This document shows positions 13,566-21,249 of a stretch of 22,886 bases of DNA, one piece after another. Position 1 is the stretch's first letter; every line of letters begins with the position of its first letter. Source of the stretch: a virus; the IMG/VR virus record IMGVR_UViG_3300043775_000535, positions 1 to 22,886 of that record. One strand, 5' to 3'. The notes beneath the pieces are model-generated. The model saw only the letters and a program-made list of their open reading frames with translations. It had not been told where the DNA came from and did not search any database. Both the position numbers and the translations under genes were made by a program.

Positions 13566-14849
13566 CTATGCTGTCAACCGATTTTGCGGCGAGAACCTTG
13601 CGATCTTCGCTGCCAGTCCCTCTGTCATGCTCATTCTTGGCTTCTGGGAATCCGATGTACTAGGAGATGAAGTCATGCGGGATGATCCCTTTAGCTGGGC
13701 AATGTAATCATCCTTTTCTTTCACCATCTCTTGGTAGGCTTTTAACTGAGCTTGAATCTTCTGATATGCCCGGCCTTGATGAATCAAGCGGTTCATATCT
13801 TCTACAGATGCTTGCTCACTGCTCTGCTGTGTTGCTGAAAGTGCAATAGCCTCATCGCGGCTAATATCATACTTGATACCTTTTTCTTTCATGTAATCAG
13901 CAACAGCGTCTGGCACTGATGTAGCATTGTCGATCTCTTGCTGGGTATTCTTGTAGCTTTCGCGCCACTGGTTCAGATACTTGTTCCGACCCTCTTGCTC
14001 TTTTTGTTTAGTGGTGTGAATGATGTTCTGCTTGGTTTCTTCAAAGTTGACGAGAGCGGCGTGATGCCCTTGAGTTGCTTTGATGAAGCTGTTGACTTGT
14101 TCCGCGAACTGGTACTGCTTGAATTGCGAGAGCGAGTTCGTGATTTCTTCAAACGCCTGATCTCGATCTGTCTCTGCTGCTATACGATCTTCTTCGGATG
14201 TCGCATTGAAGATGGAGGCGTTTGCATTAACCGCACGGGAGAATGTTGAAAGAAGCGTTGGATCATTCGATAGCAACTGTCTCGCAGTATCATAAGTATT
14301 CTTGATGGGTTCAAGATAAGTCTTTTTGAAATCTGGATTGCTAGTAATATCATGGAAGTCCAACTTACTACGCAAGTCTTTGATCTGTTCTGAGAGTTGT
14401 TGTTCAACTTCATTCTTCTCTTGGCTCGCTTTGTTAAGCTGTTCTTGGTAGTGGTTGGTTTCTTTTGTTGATGTTGATTCGGCAACCAATCGCTCAAGTT
14501 CTTGGATTTTGGTTTCAAACTTTGGAACCTCGTCTCGCTTGTACTTTTCAAGTTCTTCTTTGAGCTTGCGGTTCTCTTCGATTTGCCTTTCAACGAAACC
14601 TTTTTTCTTGCCCGTTCTATCGGATGTGATTTCAGCTTCGGTGACTCCTGTTGGTTCTTCTGGTGGTTCTTCATTGTGTCTTTGCATTCCCAGCATTGGA
14701 TCACCCATGTTTGTTCCACTAGGCTTTCCATCGTCGGTTTGTTGTTTGCTGAACTTCTTTAGGAAGTCAGATGTATTACCTTTGATCGGAACTTGGGGTT
14801 TATCCTGTAGTTCCTTGATTACTGCTGCTGTGTCGTTTGTGTCTGCCAT
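13566..14849 (-). CDS. Probable capsid scaffolding protein
   Basis: 427 residues, very hydrophilic. Residues ~80-170 (GFVERQIEENRKLKEELEKY ... EIQELERLVAES ... NEVEQQLSEQIKDLRSKLDF) are strongly predicted coiled coil by heptad reading. The N-terminal 70 residues are Pro/Gly/Asp-rich. Residues 350-385 are a second helical stretch (QAQLKAYQEMVKEKDDYIAQ). The C-terminus MTEGLAAKIARFSPQNRLTA could be a basic capsid-binding helix like those of known scaffolds. Place between portal and capsid and composition give the call; no protease motif is seen. The start is preceded by an A-rich leader, CTAATTT-ATG, 3 bp after the 81-aa stop. Confidence 0.82.
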   Translation of the reverse strand: MADTNDTAAVIKELQDKPQVPIKGNTSDFLKKFSKQQTDDGKPSGTNMGDPMLGMQRHNEEPPEEPTGVTEAEITSDRTGKKKGFVERQIEENRKLKEELEKYKRDEVPKFETKIQELERLVAESTSTKETNHYQEQLNKASQEKNEVEQQLSEQIKDLRSKLDFHDITSNPDFKKTYLEPIKNTYDTARQLLSNDPTLLSTFSRAVNANASIFNATSEEDRIAAETDRDQAFEEITNSLSQFKQYQFAEQVNSFIKATQGHHAALVNFEETKQNIIHTTKQKEQEGRNKYLNQWRESYKNTQQEIDNATSVPDAVADYMKEKGIKYDISRDEAIALSATQQSSEQASVEDMNRLIHQGRAYQKIQAQLKAYQEMVKEKDDYIAQLKGSSRMTSSPSTSDSQKPRMSMTEGLAAKIARFSPQNRLTA

Positions 14850-14852
14850 AAA

Positions 14853-15098
14853 TTAGTTTTCGTCGAGGTCTGGGTCAATCGTACTGTCTTTTGTCTCTTT
14901 ATTTCTTGAAGAAGATTTTGTTTTTTTAAACTCTCCTTGTTCCTCTGTTCCAATAGCATCAATAGTTTTGATTGCATGGATTAGTGTGGTTACTCCGTCT
15001 GGTGGGTTTACGTTTAGCAGTAGGTATGCTTGTAGTTTGTTCCAATCTTCGTGTGCTGTAATGGCAGCGCATAGTGATTTTACTTTTTCTGTGGTCAT
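14853..15098 (-). CDS. Small protein between portal and scaffold, unknown
   Basis: 81 residues. Residues 1-55 (MTTEKVKSLCAAITAHEDWN...) look helical; the tail is highly charged (KTKSSSRNKETKDSTIDPDL-DEN). The ATG overlaps the portal stop by 4 nt (ATGA), and the scaffold starts 3 bp after its end, so it is expressed with both. A head-assembly role is inferred from position only. Confidence 0.75.
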   Translation of the reverse strand: MTTEKVKSLCAAITAHEDWNKLQAYLLLNVNPPDGVTTLIHAIKTIDAIGTEEQGEFKKTKSSSRNKETKDSTIDPDLDEN

Positions 15099-17563
15099 TG
15101 TTGCATTGGTGTTATGTTAGTCTCCATCTCAACTTCCTCAACTTCGGTAGCTTCTGGCTGGCCGGGAGTCTCTGGTTGTTCGTTTGGTTCTGGAGTCTCG
15201 CCCTGCATAGCTGCCATCTTCGCCTTTTCCTTTTGGATTTCTTGGCGAGCTTTGGCTTTCTGTAGGGCAAGTTGAGTAATACCTTGTTCCTTGCGCTGCT
15301 CTGTACGTTGAGCGTGGCTGATGGAAGATTTGCCAATCGCAATGTCGGCAAGTTGTTGTTTGGTATCGATCTCGATACCAGATTTGGCAGCGAGATATTG
15401 AAGTTTGATATCTTCTTCGGAATTTGGCTGACCTTGCTTCTGAGCTTCGGCTTGAGCGAGTTCTTGGTACACAGACTGAATTTGATCTGCCATCCCTTGA
15501 GCTTCTTGCATTCCCTGCATGAATTGCTTGAGGAAATCCTTTTTAGACTCATCCTTGCTGATGTACTCAACGTGAGCCATGATGTGACCACCTTTGAATT
15601 TAACCGAGCGCATTGCCAATGATAGATCAGCAATGTCTGGTTGACCTTCTTGAATAGATTGTGCGTTCATCTGCAATTGCATCATCATATCCTGCAAGTG
15701 ACCAACAGCGTGTTCGATATGAGGATCAGTTGGCAATACAGGGAAGTTCTGCGGATTAACAAACGCATCAGTCATTCCTGCATTTTCAAACCCAATCACA
15801 CGATTAACGTCAGTGATCTTAGGTATCTTTGTATTACGATACCTAGATACGTTGTCACGTCCAGATAGGGCAGCAATAGCGTCTTTAACAGCGTTCTCTT
15901 GCCCTTCGTTGGCTGGTGTGATAGCTGTGATCTGGAGTAGCTTCTCAGCCGTGATTAGCTTGAATGACGGGCTACCAGCACCATTGATAAGGTTAGAACG
16001 GATGCTAGTGATATTCTTCCACTGAGCAGCTTCTTTGGGTGTTCCCAGTTCTTCTAGGATTTCGTAGAACTTCTTAACGTATTCATACCCATCATCGCTG
16101 GACTTAGCATTTACGAAGCGTTTGTAGAGTTGTTTGAAGTACAATGTTTGACACTCATTGAAACGACGAATCTGTGTTCCAGAGAGTTTGGCTGATTCCG
16201 CCGCATCAAGTTCTGCTTCTCCTTTGGTGCGTTGTTTGCCGCCGCCAGTAGGTGCATTGATACGATACTGACCCATGCCCCTATACATATCTCCCATGAA
16301 GAACTGCATGAAGCTCATGCTCTCTGCTACTGGGAGTTGGAATCGGTTCTGAATGAACTTAGCCCCATCTGGAAGTACGCTGATTGGCAACCATTCCATC
16401 TGTTTTAACATCTTAGTTGCATCTGGCCCTTGTCCTTCGATCATTAACATGGAGTTAAGTCGAACAGCATCAACGAGGCTATTCATTGTGAAGTCGTACT
16501 GGCGGCAAGCAACGAAAGCGGATTCGGCTTGGCTCTTGATGTCTTGGAATAGACCAGAACCAACTGAATCAGTTAGCATATACATGATCTCATCCCATGA
16601 GTTAAATGCACCAGTCTTGAGCATCATAAACCCGTGTTGGGTTCTAATGTCATCTTCGCTGATCTTTCCTGCCCCTTTTACATTGGAGTTAATGTAGTCA
16701 GCGATTGGTTGGTAATCTTGAAGAACAATAGCCTTACTGATCTTGCCATCAAACTCTCTCCAGAATACTTCGTAGAGATCAATCTTTTGGTTTACAGAAA
16801 GTGACCAGTTGAATCCTGATTCGCTGATGGTACGGAAGAAGTCTTCGCGGGTCTTTCTGTGGTTATTGAATGAGCGGTGGAAACGGATAGCGTCAATAGC
16901 TGCGTCTACATTCCAGCCCATCGCTTCAGCAGCAGCGCGGTTTTCGATCTTCTTATACAACTCGTAAGGAGTCAGGCGGACACGGCGCACAAACTCTTCA
17001 AGGTTACAGAAGTCGATACGAATATCATCTGGGAAAAGGAGATCAGATAAGAAAACGTGTTCTGGCATCCATCCTAGCGGACTATCCCACATTCCAATAC
17101 CTTTTCCGTACAAGAGCATTTCTTCTAGGTCTTGCTCTGTATTATAAAGATAGCCGGGCCATTCGCGGATTGCTTGGTCGAATGCCGTGGCAATGTTCTC
17201 AGAGTTGACAAGGCGTTCCTTCTCATTACCAAACTTGCTTTTGATTGTGCAGCAAGCCTGACGCTCAGTAATTACATCGTAGTAACTGGACTTTTGGTTA
17301 TCAACGATAAATCCAAGTTGTCCATAGTTAACATCTGATTGCCAAGGTAATCGCTTTTCGGCAAGTCTGCTGTACCCTGTCGGGGGAAACATTTTGTAAG
17401 CCTTGTAAATACGAATGCGTTTATTCTCGCGTCCGATGTTGGCTTGCCTCAAGTGGTTGGCGATATTCCAAGCGTGATTTGCGTTGGAGATTCGTGTTGC
17501 TGGCGGCTTGCCATCTTGATCTAGAGTTGCTAGTGAAAAGTTGTCTTGTCCTATTGATAGCAT
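15095..17563 (-). CDS. Portal protein
   Basis: 822 residues. The N-terminal ~500 residues have the composition of a portal wing/stem region (KRLPWQSDVNYGQLGFIVDN, YNTEQDLEEMLLYGKGIGMW, FPDDIRIDFCNLEEFVRRVR, FMGDMYRGMGQYRINAPTGG). Residues ~640-800 are a long Gln/Ala/Glu/Lys-rich coiled coil (FLKQFMQGMQEAQGMADQIQ ... ALQKAKARQEIQKEKAKMAA), ending in a Pro/Glu-rich tail. The length and long helical C-terminus resemble the large portals of P22-like and related podoviruses more than the ~500-aa portals of most siphoviruses. It would form the dodecameric DNA channel and bind the terminase. The dyad TATCGTAAACGATA lies 7 nt before the ATG. It is the best portal candidate by size, neighbours and motifs. 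Confidence 0.85.
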   Translation of the reverse strand: MLSIGQDNFSLATLDQDGKPPATRISNANHAWNIANHLRQANIGRENKRIRIYKAYKMFPPTGYSRLAEKRLPWQSDVNYGQLGFIVDNQKSSYYDVITERQACCTIKSKFGNEKERLVNSENIATAFDQAIREWPGYLYNTEQDLEEMLLYGKGIGMWDSPLGWMPEHVFLSDLLFPDDIRIDFCNLEEFVRRVRLTPYELYKKIENRAAAEAMGWNVDAAIDAIRFHRSFNNHRKTREDFFRTISESGFNWSLSVNQKIDLYEVFWREFDGKISKAIVLQDYQPIADYINSNVKGAGKISEDDIRTQHGFMMLKTGAFNSWDEIMYMLTDSVGSGLFQDIKSQAESAFVACRQYDFTMNSLVDAVRLNSMLMIEGQGPDATKMLKQMEWLPISVLPDGAKFIQNRFQLPVAESMSFMQFFMGDMYRGMGQYRINAPTGGGKQRTKGEAELDAAESAKLSGTQIRRFNECQTLYFKQLYKRFVNAKSSDDGYEYVKKFYEILEELGTPKEAAQWKNITSIRSNLINGAGSPSFKLITAEKLLQITAITPANEGQENAVKDAIAALSGRDNVSRYRNTKIPKITDVNRVIGFENAGMTDAFVNPQNFPVLPTDPHIEHAVGHLQDMMMQLQMNAQSIQEGQPDIADLSLAMRSVKFKGGHIMAHVEYISKDESKKDFLKQFMQGMQEAQGMADQIQSVYQELAQAEAQKQGQPNSEEDIKLQYLAAKSGIEIDTKQQLADIAIGKSSISHAQRTEQRKEQGITQLALQKAKARQEIQKEKAKMAAMQGETPEPNEQPETPGQPEATEVEEVEMETNITPMQQ

Positions 17564-17570
17564 AATATTT

Positions 17571-17584
17571 TATCGTTTACGATA
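17571..17584 (-). promoter_or_regulatory. Dyad TATCGTAAACGATA upstream of the portal gene
   Basis: Arms TATCG and CGATA are perfect with centre TAAA. It ends 7 nt before the portal ATG (17563), and the TAA stop of the 129-aa gene (complement of 17577-17579) lies inside it, as at 5233-5246. No -35-like box precedes it at the 2930/3385 spacing. Confidence 0.72.
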
Positions 17585-17966
17585 ACGAGTTAAGCGCATT
17601 CCTGCGGCGATTGCAAGAAGAACATCCCCTTGCTTTATGTTCAAATTTAGTTCCAAGAACCTTGTCAGCTACTCTCGCTACAGTATGAATTGCTTGGGCT
17701 ATATTATCTCCCAATCCATCAGCGTACCAGCAACGATCACTTGGTTGGCGTTGGCAGATTTGATCTTCTACAATTTGTTCAATGTTTTCTGGAACTTCTA
17801 CACCATTAGAACGGCAATCTTTTTGGATGTTTGAAATCAAGCTGCTCCATGTGCTTCCATACACAATAGCTGGGAATGTGAGTTTATCACGCTTGATCTC
17901 GTATTTGTAGTACCACCCACCGACTGGAGCTAGGTTTCTATTTTTGAGTTTCATCTTGCCTTTCAT
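17577..17966 (-). CDS. CxxC protein upstream of portal, unknown
   Basis: 129 residues from ATG at 17966; the in-frame ATG at 17954 is an alternative. It holds GGWYYKYEIKRDKLTFPAIV near the N-terminus, VEDQICQRQPSDRCWYADG in the middle, and a C-terminal KARGCSSCNRRRNALNSL with a CxxC pair that could bind metal. The pattern 'GGW.Y...I.......S...L...I...R..NG......IE..VEDQIC' recalls small proteins next to terminase and portal genes in other phages, but I cannot name a function. It diverges from the terminase with only 24 bp between. Confidence 0.75.
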   Translation of the reverse strand: MKGKMKLKNRNLAPVGGWYYKYEIKRDKLTFPAIVYGSTWSSLISNIQKDCRSNGVEVPENIEQIVEDQICQRQPSDRCWYADGLGDNIAQAIHTVARVADKVLGTKFEHKARGCSSCNRRRNALNSLS

Positions 17967-17990
17967 CTAAAAATATATTTTATTATTGAT
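17967..17990. promoter_or_regulatory. Divergent intergenic region, 129-aa gene / terminase
   Basis: Only 24 A/T-rich bp separate the two starts. A leftward TTGACA (complement of 17992-17997) overlaps the terminase ATG, with TATTTT at 17970-17975 after a 16-nt spacer. This would start transcription near the 129-aa ATG. A rightward promoter for the terminase is not convincing (TTGCCT with an A/T-rich -10). Both transcripts would have almost no leader. Confidence 0.4.
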
Positions 17991-19844
17991 ATGTCAAGAA
18001 TTTTTTCTGGAAACACAGGCATCCAAAAGTACGGTATCAAATTCCCTGAGAACATGGACGAGCTAGGTATAGAGCTATACTGCTACGCTATAAGCAAAGG
18101 AGAATACGGGAGAGATTACTGCAATAAGCACAATATAAATCTTTCAGATTTTAAATTACTCACTCCATACGAACATTTCTTGAAGGCAGTAAAACTCCAA
18201 TGGCCAACTGAAGTTTCTATTGTCAATCGAGGTTATACCAATACTCAGTTGTTGAGAACTCTGGAAGAACTCTGCAACAATGATGACATCTGTTTGGCTG
18301 GCGCGGCTTCGATGGGAAAGTCGTTCCCAGTTGGTCTTTGGGTCTATCTTGACTGGTGTTCTGCCCCGCATTGCACTTCATCTTGGGTTGCCACTACTAC
18401 TCTTGGTGCGTCCGAAGATCGTATTTGGGGTATCATTTCTAAGTTGTGGAAGTCCGCTGCTGTTCAATTTGGGAAGTTAATCGACTATCGCCACATGATC
18501 GTTTGGGGCGGTGGGTCGAACGATGAGGATAAGGACTATCGCAATGCTATCAAAGCTCTTGCATTCCAGTCTGGTAATGAGGGTCAGAAGGCCATTGATA
18601 CTACCCGTGGTCGTAAGAATGATCGGATTCGACTAGCTCTTGATGAGTTGCCAGAAATGGAACTAGGAGCTATAACTGCCCGTGTTAACTTGTCAGCTAA
18701 CAATGATGTAGTCTTTATTGGTATTGGAAACCCATCTGCTGGTGACAATCCTCACACTCGCTGGGCTATGCCTAAAGGTGCTTCTAACTTTGATACTGTC
18801 AGTCCAGAGATGGATAAGTGGGAGACGGAGACTGGAGTTTGCTTGTTTTACAATGGTATGCGCTCACCAAACTTTGCCGCGCCAGAGCATGAACCATCCC
18901 CGTTCCCGTTCTTAATGGATCGCAAGAAACAAGAAGTCATGCTCAAACAATGTTATGGTGATGAGAATGCGATTGACTATGTTCGTAACGCTATTGGCTG
19001 GTGGCCCAAATCTGGATTTGCCCAGACCATTTTAACTGCTGATCTGATTCGTAACGCTGATACCGACGAAGAACCACTCTGGGATTCAGAAGGTTTCCAC
19101 AAGGTTGCTGGATTCGATACGGCCTTTACAGTAGGTGGAGATAGGTGTGTGCTTACTGTAGCTAAACTGGGTTACATTCGCGGGACTCGCAATCGTGTTA
19201 TGTGGTTGGAGAAACAGAAAGTCATTCAGTTATCTGCCCGTGAAGCTGCTGAGTTTGAAGTTGGTCTAGCTAAGGAAGTAGTCGAGCTATGCCGGGCTTC
19301 TGGAGTTCAGCCTACCAAATTTGGTATGGACGTATCGGGTGATGGTGGTCGAGTCGCGCAAGCTATCATACGCGAGTGGTTGAGATATGATGCCAGTGGT
19401 CACTCTATCGCGCTCATTTCTTCTATGGGTAAACCTACTGAGCGTATGGCAGCAGAGGTTGATAAACGCCCGTGTAAGGATGTTTATGATAGATTGGTAT
19501 CAGAGTATTATTACTCTTGTTATCATGCATTCAAGAGCCGTACTCTTTTTGGTGTTGATCCATCTTCTGAATTAGCAAGAGAGCTTTGTCTTCGTAGATA
19601 TACAATTAAAAATAAAAAGATTTCAATTGAAACAAAAGATGATCTTAAAGGAAGAACTGGTTATTCTCCTGATTTAAGTGATAGTCTAATATATGCATTA
19701 GAAATGGCTAGAAGAAGTGGTTTGGTGTTTATCGGAACCGATAAAGCTGTTCCAACTAACCGATTCTGGGCTAGAGAAGAAAAGCCAGTCGAATCCTTCT
19801 CAGATGATGATAGCTATTCTTCTGATGAGAATGGTGACTGGTGA
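17991..19844 (+). CDS. terL: Terminase large subunit
   Basis: 617 residues with both enzymatic domains. ATPase: Walker A-like GAASMGKS (104-111), Walker B-like IRLALDE (213-219, Asp218-Glu219), and a coupling motif GIGNPSAGDNPHTRW (245-258). Nuclease (RNase H fold): GFDTAFTVGGD with Asp376, GMDVSGDGG with Asp447, and SPDLSDSLIYAL with Asp561/Asp564, giving the expected acidic triad. It pumps DNA into the prohead through the portal and cuts concatemers. No small-terminase gene is recognised in the window. It is on the opposite strand from portal and all other structural genes, which is unusual. The C-terminus is Asp/Ser-rich (SFSDDDSYSSDENGDW). The next gene is convergent, 29 bp away, without an obvious terminator. 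Confidence 0.93.
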   Translation: MSRIFSGNTGIQKYGIKFPENMDELGIELYCYAISKGEYGRDYCNKHNINLSDFKLLTPYEHFLKAVKLQWPTEVSIVNRGYTNTQLLRTLEELCNNDDICLAGAASMGKSFPVGLWVYLDWCSAPHCTSSWVATTTLGASEDRIWGIISKLWKSAAVQFGKLIDYRHMIVWGGGSNDEDKDYRNAIKALAFQSGNEGQKAIDTTRGRKNDRIRLALDELPEMELGAITARVNLSANNDVVFIGIGNPSAGDNPHTRWAMPKGASNFDTVSPEMDKWETETGVCLFYNGMRSPNFAAPEHEPSPFPFLMDRKKQEVMLKQCYGDENAIDYVRNAIGWWPKSGFAQTILTADLIRNADTDEEPLWDSEGFHKVAGFDTAFTVGGDRCVLTVAKLGYIRGTRNRVMWLEKQKVIQLSAREAAEFEVGLAKEVVELCRASGVQPTKFGMDVSGDGGRVAQAIIREWLRYDASGHSIALISSMGKPTERMAAEVDKRPCKDVYDRLVSEYYYSCYHAFKSRTLFGVDPSSELARELCLRRYTIKNKKISIETKDDLKGRTGYSPDLSDSLIYALEMARRSGLVFIGTDKAVPTNRFWAREEKPVESFSDDDSYSSDENGDW

Positions 19845-19873
19845 TTGCACATAGCCAGCACATACGGATACCT

Positions 19874-20101
19874 TTAATCCAGAATGCCTTGAAGCTCTAG
19901 CGTGTTTGCCACTTCCTCTGGGATAACTATACGAACGAACTTGCGTCCATCATGGAAACCTAGCGTTTCAATGGTTCTGATGTCAGCTTTCTTTACCCAG
20001 CATTGATTGAACTGCTGTTGGAAAAGAATCTTAACTTGGTTTTCATCGACATGGTAGCCCTCGCAGATGATGCGGGATTCAAACGTATTATTTGTAGTCA
20101 T
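19874..20101 (-). CDS. Small protein, unknown function
   Basis: 75 residues, MTTNNTFESRIICEGYHVDE..., ending EEVANTLELQGILD. Mixed alpha/beta composition, no known motif. It starts within the 3' end of the HNH gene (14-nt overlap, different frame), so it is translated from the same leftward early mRNA. Confidence 0.65.
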   Translation of the reverse strand: MTTNNTFESRIICEGYHVDENQVKILFQQQFNQCWVKKADIRTIETLGFHDGRKFVRIVIPEEVANTLELQGILD

Positions 20102-20387
20102 AAATTATATATCCATTCTCTCTTGCCCATCCTACTTCGTGGTGGACATGGTTGTGGCAGGCGCGGCAAAGAACCATGAATGAGGACTTGTCACATAGGA
20201 ACTTGCCCCTTCCTTTCTTATGGTGTAAATCCATTCCCTGCCCATTACATATCTCGCACTGGTAGTTTTTCTCTTCAAAGTATTCTGCTTTAACTTTTTC
20301 GTAGTCAGCATTCTTGTTTTTCCTTGATCCAGATAAACTCTTTAACCTTGCCCCCGTTTTTTTGAAACCTTTTTTTCTACTAAGCAT
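20088..20387 (-). CDS. HNH endonuclease
   Basis: 99 residues. A basic N-terminus (MLSRKKGFKKTGARLKSLSG) is followed by CEIC (Cys44, Cys47), the DLHHKKGRG core (Asp53, His55, His56), and CRACHNHVHH (Cys74, Cys77, His78, Asn79, His80, His82), a standard zinc-bound HNH/beta-beta-alpha metal site. Free-standing HNH proteins next to terminases can assist genome cleavage during packaging; others are homing-type nickases. Position 250 bp from the terminase end favours the first reading, but it is on the other strand with the regulator, so the role is not settled. Confidence 0.88.
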   Translation of the reverse strand: MLSRKKGFKKTGARLKSLSGSRKNKNADYEKVKAEYFEEKNYQCEICNGQGMDLHHKKGRGKFLCDKSSFMVLCRACHNHVHHEVGWARENGYIIYDYK

Positions 20388-20566
20388 TGATAGTAGTTTG
20401 TTAGTTCTTGAAGTCCGATGGCGGCCAACTCCAATGAGTCGTACTCTGGCTTGAGACTGTCTGGGAAAGGCTTTCCTCGTTCGTGCATGGTACTGGGGTT
20501 ACTGGCAGAGTAGGGACTGACTCGGACGTAGTACTTGCCGTTTTCGATTTCGAGGAAGGTGTGCAT
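20342..20566 (-). CDS. Small protein overlapping regulator and HNH genes
   Basis: 74 residues, MHTFLEIENGKYYVRVSPYS..., ending in a Lys-rich tail. The N-terminal half reads like a small beta domain. It overlaps the HNH start by 46 nt and the 3' part of the Xre-type gene by 166 nt, in another frame. An in-frame stop lies four codons before its ATG, so it is a separate start, not a frameshift product. Its residue pattern is more protein-like than the regulator's C-terminal tail in the same stretch, so it may be the main coding frame there. Confidence 0.6.
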   Translation of the reverse strand: MHTFLEIENGKYYVRVSPYSASNPSTMHERGKPFPDSLKPEYDSLELAAIGLQELTNYYQCLVEKKVSKKRGQG

Positions 20567-20808
20567 AGTTCGATCACTTTATCTACTTGTTCTTTCTTCA
20601 GAATGCTCTTTGAGTTTACTTCAATCTGGTTGATTAACGATCCAGTAACGCCGATCTTGTCACCTAGTTCCCTGACTGTCATTCCTAGCTTCTTGCGGGT
20701 TTCCCGAAGCTGATTAGCAAAGGTCTTGCGTCCAATAGAACGAATGTAGCGAGACTGCTCATAGGCAGTCATGCAGGATTCGTAGGCTTCGTATAATGGA
20801 TGCTTCAT
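20401..20808 (-). CDS. Xre-family helix-turn-helix regulator
   Basis: 135 residues. Residues ~30-80 are an HTH_3 (Cro/CI-like) domain: FANQLRETRKKLGMTVRELG-DKIGVTGSLINQIE, then SILKKEQVDKVIELC. The first 28 residues are a helical extension with Tyr/Met. After residue 82 the sequence is Ser/Thr/Pro-rich low complexity and overlaps the 74-aa gene. Its promoter shares a -35 dyad with the divergent 125-aa gene, and the predicted start site lies about 2 nt before ATG, so the mRNA is likely leaderless, like lambda cI from PRM. It probably represses the rightward early promoter and itself; it is also a candidate binder of the TATCG-N4-CGATA sites (inference). Confidence 0.85.
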   Translation of the reverse strand: MKHPLYEAYESCMTAYEQSRYIRSIGRKTFANQLRETRKKLGMTVRELGDKIGVTGSLINQIEVNSKSILKKEQVDKVIELCTPSSKSKTASTTSESVPTLPVTPVPCTNEESLSQTVSSQSTTHWSWPPSDFKN

Positions 20809-20816
20809 TTCAATTA

Positions 20817-20845
20817 AAAGTAAACCAATCCTATTGACAAGTCAA
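20817..20845 (-). promoter_or_regulatory. Leftward promoter of the Xre regulator
   Basis: Coding strand TTGACT (complement of 20840-20845), a 17-nt spacer, and TACTTT (complement of 20817-20822). The predicted start at about 20810 is 2 nt before the ATG at 20808. Confidence 0.68.
20834..20845. promoter_or_regulatory. Overlapping -35 dyad TTGACAAGTCAA (possible operator)
   Basis: TTGAC-AA-GTCAA is a 12-bp dyad with a mismatched centre. Its left half is the rightward -35 (TTGACA) and its right half the leftward -35 (TTGACT). A dimer bound here would cover both promoters, so it is a natural operator for the adjacent Xre regulator. Confidence 0.6.
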
Positions 20846-20862
20846 CACTTTTTTGATAGTCT
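20834..20862 (+). promoter_or_regulatory. Rightward early promoter for the 125-aa gene
   Basis: TTGACA at 20834-20839, a 17-nt spacer, and TAGTCT at 20857-20862. The predicted start at about 20869 is about 2 nt before the ATG at 20871. The -10 is weak by match, but the -35 is perfect and the spacing ideal. Confidence 0.55.
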
Positions 20863-20870
20863 ATTTACTT

Positions 20871-21248
20871 ATGGATAACACTAACAAAAACAACGCAGTA
20901 GATAAAGAAGCAGAGCGTATGCTTGCCGCAATCAGGCAAACAGTTCTGATTACAAATATGTCTCTAGCTGCTGCACTAAATACTGGGTTCCTTGCACAAT
21001 ATGAATCTGACCAAGGCATATGTAACATGGCACTCAAACCCAACAATACTGCTGTTGTTGCAACCACCGCCGCGACTGGGCTAACAATCTACCAATCGAA
21101 CTTCTTCATCAAGGATGAGGCTATCGGAGAACAACGCTACATCTACAAATGCGAGAATGAAGATGACGCTGATGAAATTTGGGACAAGATCAATGACCAG
21201 ATGTATCAATGGTCGCGGAATGAAATTAAGTCTGTTAGTTTAGAGTGA
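20871..21248 (+). CDS. Early protein, unknown function
   Basis: 125 residues from ATG at 20871. An in-frame TTG at 20853 lies inside the promoter and is rejected. The start is MDNTNKNNAVDKEAERMLAA; the middle is helical (IRQTVLITNMSLAAALNTGF), and the C-terminal ~45 residues are acidic (YKCENEDDADEIWDKINDQM). No known family. It is the first gene of the rightward early unit and diverges from the Xre regulator, the place of cro- or N-like genes in lambdoid phages, though it shows no HTH. The dyad TATCGTTACCGATA begins 2 nt after its stop. Confidence 0.75.
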   Translation: MDNTNKNNAVDKEAERMLAAIRQTVLITNMSLAAALNTGFLAQYESDQGICNMALKPNNTAVVATTAATGLTIYQSNFFIKDEAIGEQRYIYKCENEDDADEIWDKINDQMYQWSRNEIKSVSLE

Positions 21249-21249
21249 C

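Noticed and set aside
17298-17311. TTATCAACGATAAA as an eighth dyad site
   Set aside because: It lacks the 4-nt centre (arms overlap in spacing) and lies inside the portal coding sequence.
20853-20870. TTG start giving six more residues to the 125-aa protein
   Set aside because: The codons overlap the predicted -10 region; ATG at 20871 follows it directly.
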